From positions 153,554 through 217,553 of the forward strand of contig JALHMJ010000005.1 in assembly GCA_022844105.1 (NCBI GenBank): a stretch of 64,000 nt of DNA, read 5' to 3'. Below are positions 44,634 to 53,320 of the stretch, one piece after another (the first letter of the stretch is position 1; each line of letters opens with the position of its first letter). The position numbers were made by a program, and so were the translations under genes. Source of the stretch: Hyphomicrobium sp. (lineage in GTDB: Bacteria; Pseudomonadota; Alphaproteobacteria; Rhizobiales; Hyphomicrobiaceae). Under the pieces are notes generated by a model that was not told the origin of the DNA, did not search any database, and saw only the letters and a program-made list of their open reading frames with translations.

Positions 44634-46727
44634 ATGGGTGAGGTTCCAGCAACCACAGACAGCATTGTTCGCTTGAAGGAACTGCTGTTCGACGTCGAAT
44701 CGCAGACGCTGGACGATCTTGCGCGCCGCATCGAAACGCTGACCGGCGAAACCTCCACTGCCCACTCAGGTCTGGCTTCGTCCATTAGAGCCCTGGGCGA
44801 CAGCGAAAGCCGCAGTCGCGCCGACCTATCCGCGCGCATCGACGAGATCGCCGCCCGTGTCGGTCGCGACATCGATCTGGAAGCGAGCGTTGCCGCCGTC
44901 CTTGATGGCGCATTCCGCCGCGCCGATGTCGCCAAGCACGCCGATGTTGCCGATGCGGTGGCGCCGTTCGTCGTCAATACGGTCCGGACGGAAATCCGCA
45001 ACAGCAGGGACGAACTCGTCGAGGCGCTTTATCCCGTCACCGGACGCATCGTCAGGGCCTACGTCGCCAGCGCGATGAAGGATCTTGTCGACCAGATCAA
45101 CCGTCGTCTCGAAAGCAATCCCGTGATGCTGCGCCTGCGCAGCCTCGCGACGGGTCGTTCCGTCGCCGAATTGGCTTTAGCCGACAGCCAGCGCCTCAAC
45201 ATCGAAGAACTCTACCTCATCCGACGCGGCACGGGTGAACTCGTCGAGAGATGGCCTGACGCCGAAAGCGGCAATCGTGATCAGGTCATGAGCGGCGTGC
45301 TGACCGCGATCAACGAATTCGCCACCGAAGCGTTCGACACAGACGGCAACGCACTGCGTCAAATCGATCTCGGGGGCGATCGCGTGTATCTGCGCGAGTC
45401 GGTTGCCTACTTGCTCGCGGCGAAGTGCTCAGGCACGGCGCCGGTCGCAATCGAGCAAGTTCTCGATGCCGCGTTTCTCGATGCGATTGCCAAACTGGGA
45501 TCCGCGGCCCGCGATCATCGCCCACCCGTGCTGTCAGCACTCGCCCAAGAACTCGACGCGTCGATCGAAGCCAAGCAGGCCGGATTCGATCGCGGGCGCA
45601 GTGTCAGCCCGCTCAAACTGGTCGCGCTCATTGTCGGACTTCCGATGGCGGCGCTGATCGCGTGGTCGGTCTATTCCGGCTGGCGCGTCGCTGAAACTGA
45701 GCGCATCGCTGGCGATGTGTTGCAGCAAAGCGCGGAATTCAAAGGCTACCCATCGACAATTCGCGTCGGCCGGCTCGGTGAGAGCCTGACACTCACCGGG
45801 CTGGCGCCGACCGAGGGCGCCAAGCGCGTGATTTCCGAACGTCTGACCATCTCCCTGCCGGGCGTTGCCATCACCAACGACTTGTCCGTCGTGCCAAATC
45901 CGTTGGCCGACGTCGAACCCGAACTCGACCGGTTGCGCGGTAAGGCTGAGGAGCTTGGCCGCACCATCGTGTCCGAAGCCGAACGACGCGATCACGAGCG
46001 CGCGTTGCGGCGTCTTGCACGCGCTAAAATAACACTCGCCGGGCTTGTTCCGGATCTGACGGGCGATCAAAAGCAGCGTGCAACGGATGCCGTCGCACGA
46101 GTCGACCGTGCTTTGACCGACCTTGGCAGGGCCGACCGCGCTGACGTTAAAACCATGGAGGCAATTGCCGAACAAACCCGCAATGTTGCGCGCAATCTGT
46201 CGACGCTGCTTGCGGCCCGGCCTCCGGATGCAACCGAGCAACCCGATCCGGCAGCGACGGGCACCGCATTGGTTCTGGCGGCTGCGGAAGACATCGACAT
46301 GGTGTCGGTGGCTCTTGCGCAGACCGTCGCGCTTAAGGCGGCGCTTCCTGGTCCAAATCCGCGCGAAAAACTCGAGGCCTGGACCCGCGCCCACGCCGTT
46401 TTCTTCTCTGAAGAAGATTTGTATCGTGAACCCGAAGAAGCTGCCAAGAGTGTGGCCGAACTCGCCGCCCTCCTATCCGGCAACGACGCGGTTCTGCGCA
46501 TCATCGGCTATACCGACGGTCTCGGCGGCGCCGAACGCAATTCGCCGTTGAGCCTTGCCCGCGCCAATCGGGTCGCCGCCGACCTTGCGGCTGCCGGCGT
46601 GCCCGTCTCGCGCCTGATCGTTCTGGGACGACCGAATCTCCGCGACATTTCCTTCGATGACGGCGTCGGAAGCCCAAATCGGCGGGTTGAATTCGAGATT
46701 GGATTTGAGGGCGAGGCGCGGCGATGA
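44634..46727 (+). CDS. Membrane protein with N-terminal coiled coil, BON-like and OmpA-like domains
   Basis: A 697-residue protein; ATG 44634 has GGAG 11 bases upstream (GTG 44625 is too close to it). Residues 1-320 are cytoplasmic and helical, with a segment VMSGVLTAINEFATEAFD that I associate with a family seen in cyanobacteria and other bacteria carrying RELL-type N-termini. One membrane helix lies at about 328-350. A BON-like repeat (about 360-425), a helical stalk, and an OmpA/MotB-type peptidoglycan-binding domain (about 595-697; GYTDGLGGAERN, LSLARANRVAADL, NRRVEFEI) lie outside. It would link cytoplasmic partners to the wall. It overlaps the GTPase gene by 4 bases. Confidence 0.82.
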   Translation: MGEVPATTDSIVRLKELLFDVESQTLDDLARRIETLTGETSTAHSGLASSIRALGDSESRSRADLSARIDEIAARVGRDIDLEASVAAVLDGAFRRADVAKHADVADAVAPFVVNTVRTEIRNSRDELVEALYPVTGRIVRAYVASAMKDLVDQINRRLESNPVMLRLRSLATGRSVAELALADSQRLNIEELYLIRRGTGELVERWPDAESGNRDQVMSGVLTAINEFATEAFDTDGNALRQIDLGGDRVYLRESVAYLLAAKCSGTAPVAIEQVLDAAFLDAIAKLGSAARDHRPPVLSALAQELDASIEAKQAGFDRGRSVSPLKLVALIVGLPMAALIAWSVYSGWRVAETERIAGDVLQQSAEFKGYPSTIRVGRLGESLTLTGLAPTEGAKRVISERLTISLPGVAITNDLSVVPNPLADVEPELDRLRGKAEELGRTIVSEAERRDHERALRRLARAKITLAGLVPDLTGDQKQRATDAVARVDRALTDLGRADRADVKTMEAIAEQTRNVARNLSTLLAARPPDATEQPDPAATGTALVLAAAEDIDMVSVALAQTVALKAALPGPNPREKLEAWTRAHAVFFSEEDLYREPEEAAKSVAELAALLSGNDAVLRIIGYTDGLGGAERNSPLSLARANRVAADLAAAGVPVSRLIVLGRPNLRDISFDDGVGSPNRRVEFEIGFEGEARR

Positions 46728-47230
46728 TCGCCCGCAAAGTGATGCTGCTGGGAGAGATCGGAGTTGGCAAGTCTTCGATTGTGCAGCGTCTCGTGTTCGA
46801 CCGCTTCGATATGCAGTACAAGCCGACCATCGGCGTCGATGTCTATCGCTACGAAGTTCCAGCCACCGCAACGCGCCCCGGCATGGTTCTGATCGTGTGG
46901 GATACCGACGGCAATTTCGGCGAACTGATTTTCCGGCATGTCTATATGCGCGAAGCCGCCGCCGCCGTCATCGTCGCCGATGTCTCTCGGCCGCAAACCC
47001 TGGAAACACTGGCTGCCCTTGAGCAGGGCTTCCGAGAGGCGTTCCCGGGCCGCGCCACATCGCTCGTCGTCAACAAACTCGATCTCCTTGCTCAGGGTGA
47101 CGAGATCATCCTACCCGAGGCGTTGGCCCGGCCGGGCATCCATCTTCACCGCACCAGTGCCAAGACTGGTAGCAATATCGGCACCGTTTTCGCAGATACC
47201 GCAGATGCCATTGACCGGCGACGCCTCTGA
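46724..47230 (+). CDS. Rab/MglA-like small GTPase
   Basis: A 168-residue Ras-superfamily GTPase with all five G-boxes: P-loop GEIGVGKS (10-17), switch I Thr35 in KPTIGVD, DTDG (60-63), NKLD (117-120) and SAK (145-147). The residue after DxxG is Asn64, where Ras and Rab have the catalytic Gln. No lipidation motif or membrane helix is present. Bacterial members include MglA (cell polarity) and poorly known 'Rup' types. It is translationally coupled to the OmpA-domain gene (ATGA) and its end overlaps the histidine kinase gene by 26 bases. Confidence 0.9.
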   Translation: MIARKVMLLGEIGVGKSSIVQRLVFDRFDMQYKPTIGVDVYRYEVPATATRPGMVLIVWDTDGNFGELIFRHVYMREAAAAVIVADVSRPQTLETLAALEQGFREAFPGRATSLVVNKLDLLAQGDEIILPEALARPGIHLHRTSAKTGSNIGTVFADTADAIDRRRL

Positions 47231-48380
47231 CCGAAGCGGCCTTCTCCGGGCCGCTCCGCTGCTCACTGCTGTGCGCCAACTCGCGGCCCGCGACATCTAC
47301 GGGCTCGTCTGGATCGGCGCGGATCTCGTTGTCGAAAGCACCTACGGTCCCCTGGTCGGTTTTGTGAGCATCGGTGAACCGGTGACCGCCAGCATCTATG
47401 CACTCACCGGCATGGAAGAAGCAATCTCAGACCTGCGAGAGAGCGACGGCGCTGCGCTGGAACTGCCAGACATTACGCTGGTTATGCCGACCGGACGACG
47501 GCCGCGGGCGACGCTGTCGATCTCCTGGTCTGCCGACGACAATGCCTATGTGCTGCTTGTTGCGCGCACTGAGACGCGCTCGGAGCTTGAAAGCGAACTC
47601 ACCGCACAAATGCGCGCCCGGTTGATGGCGGAAGCCGAGCTTGCGGCCAAAACCCGCGAAGTGGAACGCATCAATCGCGAACTGGAGCGCGCCAACGCCG
47701 ACCTTGAATCCTACGCCGCCATCATCTCGCATGACCTGCAATCGCCGATGCGCGTTCTACGCTACACACTGGACGATCTGGAGCGCGAACTGCCGGACGG
47801 CAGCGGCAGCGAATGCGGGCCAGTAATCGCCAAGCTGAGGGATTTATCGCGGCGCATGACGGGAATGCTTTCGGGCCTTCTCGAATATGCGAGTGTCATC
47901 CGAAAAAGCGAAATCATCGAGAATGTCGACACCGCGGCTTTGGTGCAGGCCATTGCCAGTTCCATCGATACGCCGCGACCAATCGCGATAGCAATCGAGG
48001 GGGAGTGGCCTGTCGTCGAGACCGTCGCCGCGCCGTTGGATCTGGTCTTGCGCAATTTGATCGACAACGCCGTCAAACACCATGATCGGGACAACGGCCG
48101 CGTCGTGGTCGCGGCCACTCGCGAAGACGGCGCTCTTCTCCTGACCGTGTCCGACGATGGTCCGGGCATTGCCGCCGAGCATCACGACGTGGCGTTTCTT
48201 CCCTTCAGGAAATTGCAGCCGGATCACGTATCGCCGGGTGAGGGAATGGGGCTTGCGCTGGTGCGCAGAACCGTCGAAAGCGCCGGCGGTCAGATTGCGC
48301 TCACAAGTCCAATCGCGGCGGACCGGGGAACGTCATTGACAGTGCGTTGGCCAACGCGCCCAGCGGGCCGCTTTCGGTAA
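47205..48380 (+). CDS. Soluble sensor histidine kinase
   Basis: A 391-residue kinase with no membrane helices. An N-terminal PAS-like domain (about 20-120, YGLVWIGADLVVES) is followed by a coiled coil (about 128-168), the H-box with His176 (IISHDLQSPMRVL), the N-box RNLIDNAVKHH, DDGPGI (317-322) and GEGMGLALV. Its start codon lies inside the GTPase gene, so the two are coupled. The input may be the GTPase or a small molecule bound by the PAS domain. The response regulator follows after 116 bases. Confidence 0.88.
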   Translation: MPLTGDASDRSGLLRAAPLLTAVRQLAARDIYGLVWIGADLVVESTYGPLVGFVSIGEPVTASIYALTGMEEAISDLRESDGAALELPDITLVMPTGRRPRATLSISWSADDNAYVLLVARTETRSELESELTAQMRARLMAEAELAAKTREVERINRELERANADLESYAAIISHDLQSPMRVLRYTLDDLERELPDGSGSECGPVIAKLRDLSRRMTGMLSGLLEYASVIRKSEIIENVDTAALVQAIASSIDTPRPIAIAIEGEWPVVETVAAPLDLVLRNLIDNAVKHHDRDNGRVVVAATREDGALLLTVSDDGPGIAAEHHDVAFLPFRKLQPDHVSPGEGMGLALVRRTVESAGGQIALTSPIAADRGTSLTVRWPTRPAGRFR

Positions 48381-48496
48381 CCAAATGAGAAGCTGCGTTA
48401 ATCAGATATGAGGCTGGCACTGGGCGGTCCGGCGCAAAACCGCCACACGTGAACGAGCCCAGGCATGTTCTGTGACTTGCCATCGCGGCCGGCATC

Positions 48497-49027
48497 ATGC
48501 TTGGTTCTTCAAAGCGCCACACGAGACTTATTTCGAAAGAACGCAGGATTCGGGACGATGACGTGACCAGCGGCGGCACCGGCGGAGATTTCCTCGCCAG
48601 GAAAAGCGATATCACCAAGCTGCGCAAGGCGATGCCGGCGTTCAGCGACGTGCTTGTCGTTGATGACGAGGCACCCGACGCAGACCGCATTAAGGCGACG
48701 TTGCGCGTGATGTTTGGTTATGATGTCGAAGTGCGTCGCGCGTCGACACTTGGCTCCGCCGTCGATTGTGTGCTGGCCAAGCGGCCGCAGTTGATTTTCC
48801 TCGATGACATCCTGAAGCCGTCCGATCGCGCGACGGATACGATCCCCTTTTTGCGCCGTGCTGGATACGACGGTCCAATCGTCGTCATCAGTGGGCAGGT
48901 AACCAAGAAGCGGCGCATTGAACTGACGTCAGCAGGTGCAACGGACGTAATCCACAAGGACGAACTCGACAGTGTCCGTCTTGCCGAATCCTTGTTGCGC
49001 GTGTTCGGCGCTGAGCCGCCGCTTTGA
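48497..49027 (+). CDS. Single-domain response regulator
   Basis: A 176-residue protein: a basic N-terminal 45 residues, then a receiver domain with the acidic pair VVDDE (56-57), phospho-acceptor Asp103 in LIFLDDI, Ser132 and Lys154. No DNA-binding output domain follows, so it probably acts by protein contact, as a phosphate shuttle or on the cell-pole/wall machinery of this operon. A shorter start inside the basic leader is possible. Confidence 0.85.
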   Translation: MLGSSKRHTRLISKERRIRDDDVTSGGTGGDFLARKSDITKLRKAMPAFSDVLVVDDEAPDADRIKATLRVMFGYDVEVRRASTLGSAVDCVLAKRPQLIFLDDILKPSDRATDTIPFLRRAGYDGPIVVISGQVTKKRRIELTSAGATDVIHKDELDSVRLAESLLRVFGAEPPL

Positions 49028-49219
49028 AACGGTACGGCCGCTTCCGCTAAAATAGCAGCGCACGCTTGCGTTGCATCGTCGCGCCCAAAGCTTGATTTGG
49101 CGCACAAATTTGCAAAGACCCGTGCGGTTAACTGTCGCCACAGTTCGCTTTCGCCTTTCTTCAAGCGCGCCTGCATGTTTTGGCAGGTTCAGAAAATAAA
49201 AAAATGATGGATCGATGAT

Positions 49220-49468
49220 ATGAGCCTGAAAGCAATCATGACAGCCGGCTTGCTCCTCGGGGCCGCGGGTCAGGCTGCTGCCGAAGAATTCCAAATGCCG
49301 CCGGAAGTCACGCCGGCCCTGCGCGCTGCGTGCGAACCTGTCGTTCGCCGCCTTTGCGTTGGTGAAAGTCCGACAGTGCCGAAAGTGAAAAGTTGCGTGC
49401 GCGCAAACTTCCTCCGCCTTGGCCACCGTTGCCAAATGCAAATCACGCTAGCGGGCTTGCGACCCTGA
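49220..49468 (+). CDS. Small secreted protein with a cysteine-rich (GLG1-like) repeat
   Basis: An 82-residue protein: signal peptide (IMTAGLLLGAAGQAAAEE), then about 60 residues with four Cys spaced as in the GLG1-type cysteine-rich repeat (ACEPVVRRLC ... KSCVRANFLRLGHRC). Probably periplasmic with two disulfides; function unknown. Its own terminator follows. Confidence 0.65.
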   Translation: MSLKAIMTAGLLLGAAGQAAAEEFQMPPEVTPALRAACEPVVRRLCVGESPTVPKVKSCVRANFLRLGHRCQMQITLAGLRP

Positions 49469-49490
49469 TCTTTCGTATCGCATCAAATTG

Positions 49491-49521
49491 AAAAAGCCGC
49501 CGAGTTGCTCGGCGGCTTTTT
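49491..49521. terminator. Bidirectional terminator
   Basis: AAAAA-GCCGCCGAG, loop TTG, CTCGGCGGC-TTTTT: a perfect 9-bp GC stem flanked by A and T runs, between the convergent secreted-protein gene and the aminotransferase gene. Confidence 0.92.
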
Positions 49522-49542
49522 CATTTCCAGTTTTAACTACGG

Positions 49543-50745
49543 TCAAGCCGCAGCAGCTTTAACGGGCTTCATCGCATCGGCAAGGAATGCCATCGCAGCG
49601 TCGACGCCGCCTTTCTTATGCGGGACACCGGCGATCTCAAGACCCATTTCGATGCCGGTCAACGCGCCCATCACGGTCAGATCATTCGTATCGCCCAGAT
49701 GCCCGATGCGGAACGCTTTGCCGGCGAGTTTATTAAGGCCTGTCCCAAGCGACATATTGAACGTGTCGAGCACGACTTTGCGGAATTGATCGGCGTTATA
49801 GCCGTCGGGCATGAGGACGGTGGTCACCGCCGGCGAATAATACTTCGCCTCGCGGCAGTTCAGCTCCAGCCCCCATGCGCGCACAGCCCGGCGTGATGCC
49901 TCCGCCAGTCTTTCGTGGCGGTCAAACACGCTCTGCAAGCCTTCTTCGTTGATAAGGTCGATGGCTTCCTGCAGTCCGTAGAGCAGGCTTGTCGCCGGTG
50001 TGTAGGGGAAGAAGCCGACTTCGTTCATGGCCAGCATATCGTCCCAATTGAAGTATGAGCGGTTGAGCTTGGCCGTCTTCATGGCAGCGATCGCCTTGTC
50101 GCTGATCGCCGTGAACGACAGCCCTGGCGGCAGCATCAGGCCCTTCTGAGAGCCGGCGACCGTCACGTCGATAGCCCACTCGTCATGCCGCAGGTCGGCA
50201 GCCGCAAGACCCGAAATCGTATCGACCATGTAGAGCGCGGGATGGCCGGCAGCATCGATCGCCTTGCGCACTTCGTCGAGCCGCGTGCAGCAGCCGGTCG
50301 AGGTCTCATTGTGAACGATGCAGACCGCCTTGATCGTGCGGTCCTTGTCGGCGCGCAGCTTGGCCTCGATCTGGTTGGCATCAACCGCAATCCGCCAATC
50401 CGTGGCGATCACGTCGGCAACAAGGCCAAGCCGATCCGCCATCTGCTTCCAGAGCACGGCAAACTGGCCGGTCTCCACCATGAGAATCTTATCGCCGGGT
50501 GACAGCGTGTTGCACAGCGCGGCCTCCCACGCGCCGGTCCCGGACGCCGGATAGATGATGACTGGGTTCTTGGTCTTGAACAGACCTTTGACACCGGCCA
50601 GAACCGACTTGCCTAGCCGCTGAAAATCCGGCCCGCGATGGTCGAGGATCTGTCGCGACATCGCCTGAAGCACGCGCTCCGGCACCGGCGTGGGGCCGGG
50701 AATCTGCAGAAAATGGCGGCCAGGGCGGCGAGGCTCTTTCGTCAT
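49543..50745 (-). CDS. sgaA: Serine-glyoxylate aminotransferase (class V)
   Basis: A 400-residue PLP enzyme that makes hydroxypyruvate and glycine from serine and glyoxylate, a key step of the serine cycle. ATG 50745 has AAGGA 8 bases upstream. Visible motifs: HFLQIPGPTPVPERVLQAM, SGTGAWEAAL (cofactor phosphate), VDTISGLAA, and the PLP-lysine GSQKGLMLPPG. FRIGHLGDTND near the end is typical of the Sga/alanine-glyoxylate group. With the ecm gene at the left edge it suggests C1 or C2 assimilation. Confidence 0.92.
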   Translation of the reverse strand: MTKEPRRPGRHFLQIPGPTPVPERVLQAMSRQILDHRGPDFQRLGKSVLAGVKGLFKTKNPVIIYPASGTGAWEAALCNTLSPGDKILMVETGQFAVLWKQMADRLGLVADVIATDWRIAVDANQIEAKLRADKDRTIKAVCIVHNETSTGCCTRLDEVRKAIDAAGHPALYMVDTISGLAAADLRHDEWAIDVTVAGSQKGLMLPPGLSFTAISDKAIAAMKTAKLNRSYFNWDDMLAMNEVGFFPYTPATSLLYGLQEAIDLINEEGLQSVFDRHERLAEASRRAVRAWGLELNCREAKYYSPAVTTVLMPDGYNADQFRKVVLDTFNMSLGTGLNKLAGKAFRIGHLGDTNDLTVMGALTGIEMGLEIAGVPHKKGGVDAAMAFLADAMKPVKAAAA

Positions 50746-51049
50746 AGCGAGTCCTTGCAACAGGTGTCGGGGCAACAAGTGTCGGGAAGCGGCTCAACGG
50801 TCTCGCCCGTCGCGTGACCGCCAATCGCAGATCGGCGGGGTACGGTGGCCGCGGAGCGATTATCCCTCTTGCTCAGCAGTCGGGCAGCTATAGGAAGTGA
50901 CACGGAAGGCCGTCAAGTGACTGAGTGGCCAAGCGCCTCGTCCAAACGTCGCGTGTCGTGACAAGTCAATCCGGAGTTTCTGTCCGCACAGGAATGAGTT
51001 GGCGTCGGATCGCTCAACGGCGCAACGCCGGGGCGGATCGGGGGGAGGA

Positions 51050-52333
51050 ATGAAAGATTTTTATCCACTGACGGCGACCGCGTTGCGAACCGAGCTTAAC
51101 GCCGGCCGCCTCAGCAGTGTTGATCTGGTGACAGCCTGTCTCAGCCGCATCGCCGAGCGAGATGATGCGATTGGCGCTTGGGCCCAGCTTGAGCCTGAAC
51201 TCGCCTTGGCGGAAGCCCGTGCCGCCGATGCCGCGCGGGCGGCCGGCAAGTCACTCGGCGCCTTGCATGGCATTCCCGTAGGCATCAAGGACATCATCGA
51301 CACGGCCGACCTGCCGACCGAATACGGAACACCGGCCTTCGCCGGCCGCCGGCCTACCGCCGATGCGGAGGTCGTCCGCCGCCTGAAAGCCGCCGGAGCC
51401 GTCATCCTTGGCAAGACAGTCACGACGGAGTTGGCCTTCTATGGGCCCGGCAAAACGCGCAACCCCGCCGATCTGGAGCGAACGCCGGGGGGCTCGTCGT
51501 CGGGCTCGGCCGCCGCCGTCGCCGACTTCCATGTGCCGCTTGCGCTGGGCTCGCAAACGGCGGGCTCGATCATCCGCCCGGCATCGTATTGCGGTGTCTT
51601 CGGCTTCAAACCGACATTTGGAGCCGTGCCGCTACAAGGCGTTCTGGCCCAGTCGGCGCCGCTCGATACACTCGGCGGTTACGCGCGAAGTGCGGCTGAC
51701 CTTGCGCTGCTGACGGCTGTGCTCTCAGGCCAGTCTTGCGAACTGCAGCCGTTGCCGGACCGGCCGCTTCGGCTGGCATTCGTCAAGACACCGATATGGC
51801 CGCAAGGCGATAGTGCCATGCGGGACGCATTCGAACGATTGGCGCTGCGCAACCCGACGCTCATAACCGAGGTCGCCCTGCCGTCGGTCTTCGACGACAC
51901 CGGCGGACTGCAGCGCGCGGTGCAGTTCCACGACATTGCTGCGAACTATGGCGGCATCATTGAAAAGCACGGCAGTCTCATCTCTGCGAAACTCAAAGAG
52001 GTCGCGGCCGAAGGGCGGATGGTCTCGACGGCCGATTATGAAGCAGCGCTGGCCCGTCGCGACCCGCTCTATCGCGCGCTGGCTCCAATCTTCGCAGACT
52101 TCGACGCCATCCTCACGCCGGCATCTCAAGGCGTTGCCCCGCTCGGCCTCTCTGCCACCGGATCGCCGATGTTCAATTTTCTGTGGACCTATCTCGGCGT
52201 TCCCGCCGTCAGCGTGCCGCTGTTGCAAGTCGAGCGCCTGCCACTCGGTGTGCAGTTCATCGGCCGTCGCGGCGACGATGCGCGCTTGCTCGCGATTGCC
52301 GACGCGGCCATGTGCTCTCTCAAATCAAGCTGA
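51050..52333 (+). CDS. Amidase-signature hydrolase
   Basis: A 427-residue member of the amidase-signature family with the Ser-cisSer-Lys triad: Lys in GIPVGIKDI, cis-Ser in TPGGSSSGSAAAVA, and nucleophile Ser in GSQTAGSIIRPAS. ATG 51050 lies directly after GGGGGAGGA. No GatB or GatC is near and it differs from GatA in the C-terminal half, so a stand-alone amidase (for example of a small amide or carbamate) is more likely. It overlaps the convergent MOSC gene by 14 bases. Confidence 0.88.
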   Translation: MKDFYPLTATALRTELNAGRLSSVDLVTACLSRIAERDDAIGAWAQLEPELALAEARAADAARAAGKSLGALHGIPVGIKDIIDTADLPTEYGTPAFAGRRPTADAEVVRRLKAAGAVILGKTVTTELAFYGPGKTRNPADLERTPGGSSSGSAAAVADFHVPLALGSQTAGSIIRPASYCGVFGFKPTFGAVPLQGVLAQSAPLDTLGGYARSAADLALLTAVLSGQSCELQPLPDRPLRLAFVKTPIWPQGDSAMRDAFERLALRNPTLITEVALPSVFDDTGGLQRAVQFHDIAANYGGIIEKHGSLISAKLKEVAAEGRMVSTADYEAALARRDPLYRALAPIFADFDAILTPASQGVAPLGLSATGSPMFNFLWTYLGVPAVSVPLLQVERLPLGVQFIGRRGDDARLLAIADAAMCSLKSS

Positions 52334-53078
52334 CCATATCGCCGGGCTTCACGCGGCCCGCGTTTTTCACCGTCGCATAGACGCCCATGTCGCTGTGGCC
52401 GCGATTGCGAAGCAATATGGCCGGAATATCGAGATCGCGCCGGCCGCTCGTTGGATCGACGTTTGTCGCCGCGCAGCGCGCGGTGCGTTCAAAAACCTCG
52501 AATGCCACGTCACCGATCTTAATTGTCTTTCCCAACCAGTCGAATTCCGACCACGCCGGCGCGCCGGTGATGATCAGGTTCGGCCGGAAGCGGATCGGAT
52601 CAAGGGGCTGGGCCACGATCCGCTCCAACTCCGCAACGCTTGCGAGATTGACGATATGAACGCTCTTTTCCGTCGAGTCCGACAAGAGATGCCCTTGGGC
52701 CTCGACAACGCGCGGCGGCCCCTTGACGCTGTCCTTCATGTATTCGGCAAAGAACTGCGCGATGATCGCGCGCCCGGCTGGCGTCGCAAGCGAGCCCTTT
52801 GCAACTTCGCCTCCGTCGCGGCTGATGGTCAGCGTCGAAGTCTCAGGATCGAACCGGCTGGTCACGGTGGCGAGATCGGCATGCCGCATGAGCGTCAGAA
52901 AACTGATCTTGGGGACATGCATTGGCCGCAAGGGATCGAAACGCCCCGGCCCGTTCTCGATTGCGAAGGCCCGATCCCAAGGCAGCGGCTCGTTGGGCTG
53001 CAGGTCGACCACGTCCATGAGCTCGGCGGACAAACCTTTGACAGGGTAGCGGTAAATGGCCGTGAGACGGGTGGTCAT
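52320..53078 (-). CDS. MOSC-domain molybdenum-sulfur carrier protein
   Basis: A 252-residue protein with an N-terminal beta-barrel MOSC_N part (IYRYPVKGLSAELM, WDRAFAIENGPG) and a C-terminal MOSC domain (RFRPNLIITGAPAW, then RCAATNVDP with the conserved Cys that carries persulfide, and GRVKPGDMV). ATG 53078 follows AGGACC. Such proteins sulfurate or support molybdenum cofactors, or take part in N-hydroxylated-compound reduction. No molybdoenzyme is adjacent. Confidence 0.9.
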   Translation of the reverse strand: MTTRLTAIYRYPVKGLSAELMDVVDLQPNEPLPWDRAFAIENGPGRFDPLRPMHVPKISFLTLMRHADLATVTSRFDPETSTLTISRDGGEVAKGSLATPAGRAIIAQFFAEYMKDSVKGPPRVVEAQGHLLSDSTEKSVHIVNLASVAELERIVAQPLDPIRFRPNLIITGAPAWSEFDWLGKTIKIGDVAFEVFERTARCAATNVDPTSGRRDLDIPAILLRNRGHSDMGVYATVKNAGRVKPGDMVSLI

Positions 53079-53162
53079 GTTGGTCCTGAAATGCAAACGA
53101 GTGGCTTTCGACGTCGTCATCTTTGACGAATTAGAATGAATCCTACGATCCGCCTAGCTGCC

Positions 53163-53194
53163 CCCTTTTCTCAATCATCAGCCAATCCCATATT
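53163..53194 (+). promoter_or_regulatory. Possible heat-shock (sigma-32) promoter of clpB
   Basis: CCCTTTTCT (53163-53171), 14 bases, TCCCATATT (53186-53194) partly matches the sigma-32 pattern CCCTTGAA-N13/14-CCCCATNT, about 130 bases before clpB. The match is imperfect. Confidence 0.3.
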
Positions 53195-53320
53195 GGTTGA
53201 GTGCGCAAGCCATGGGGTGCTTTCGGGGCCCCGGGTGACTGCACAGCCCAAAGCTAGGGTATACGGCGTTTGGCCCTTGCACTTCTGTGGTGGGTCCGCG
53301 CGCGAGAAAGGTCTGACCCC

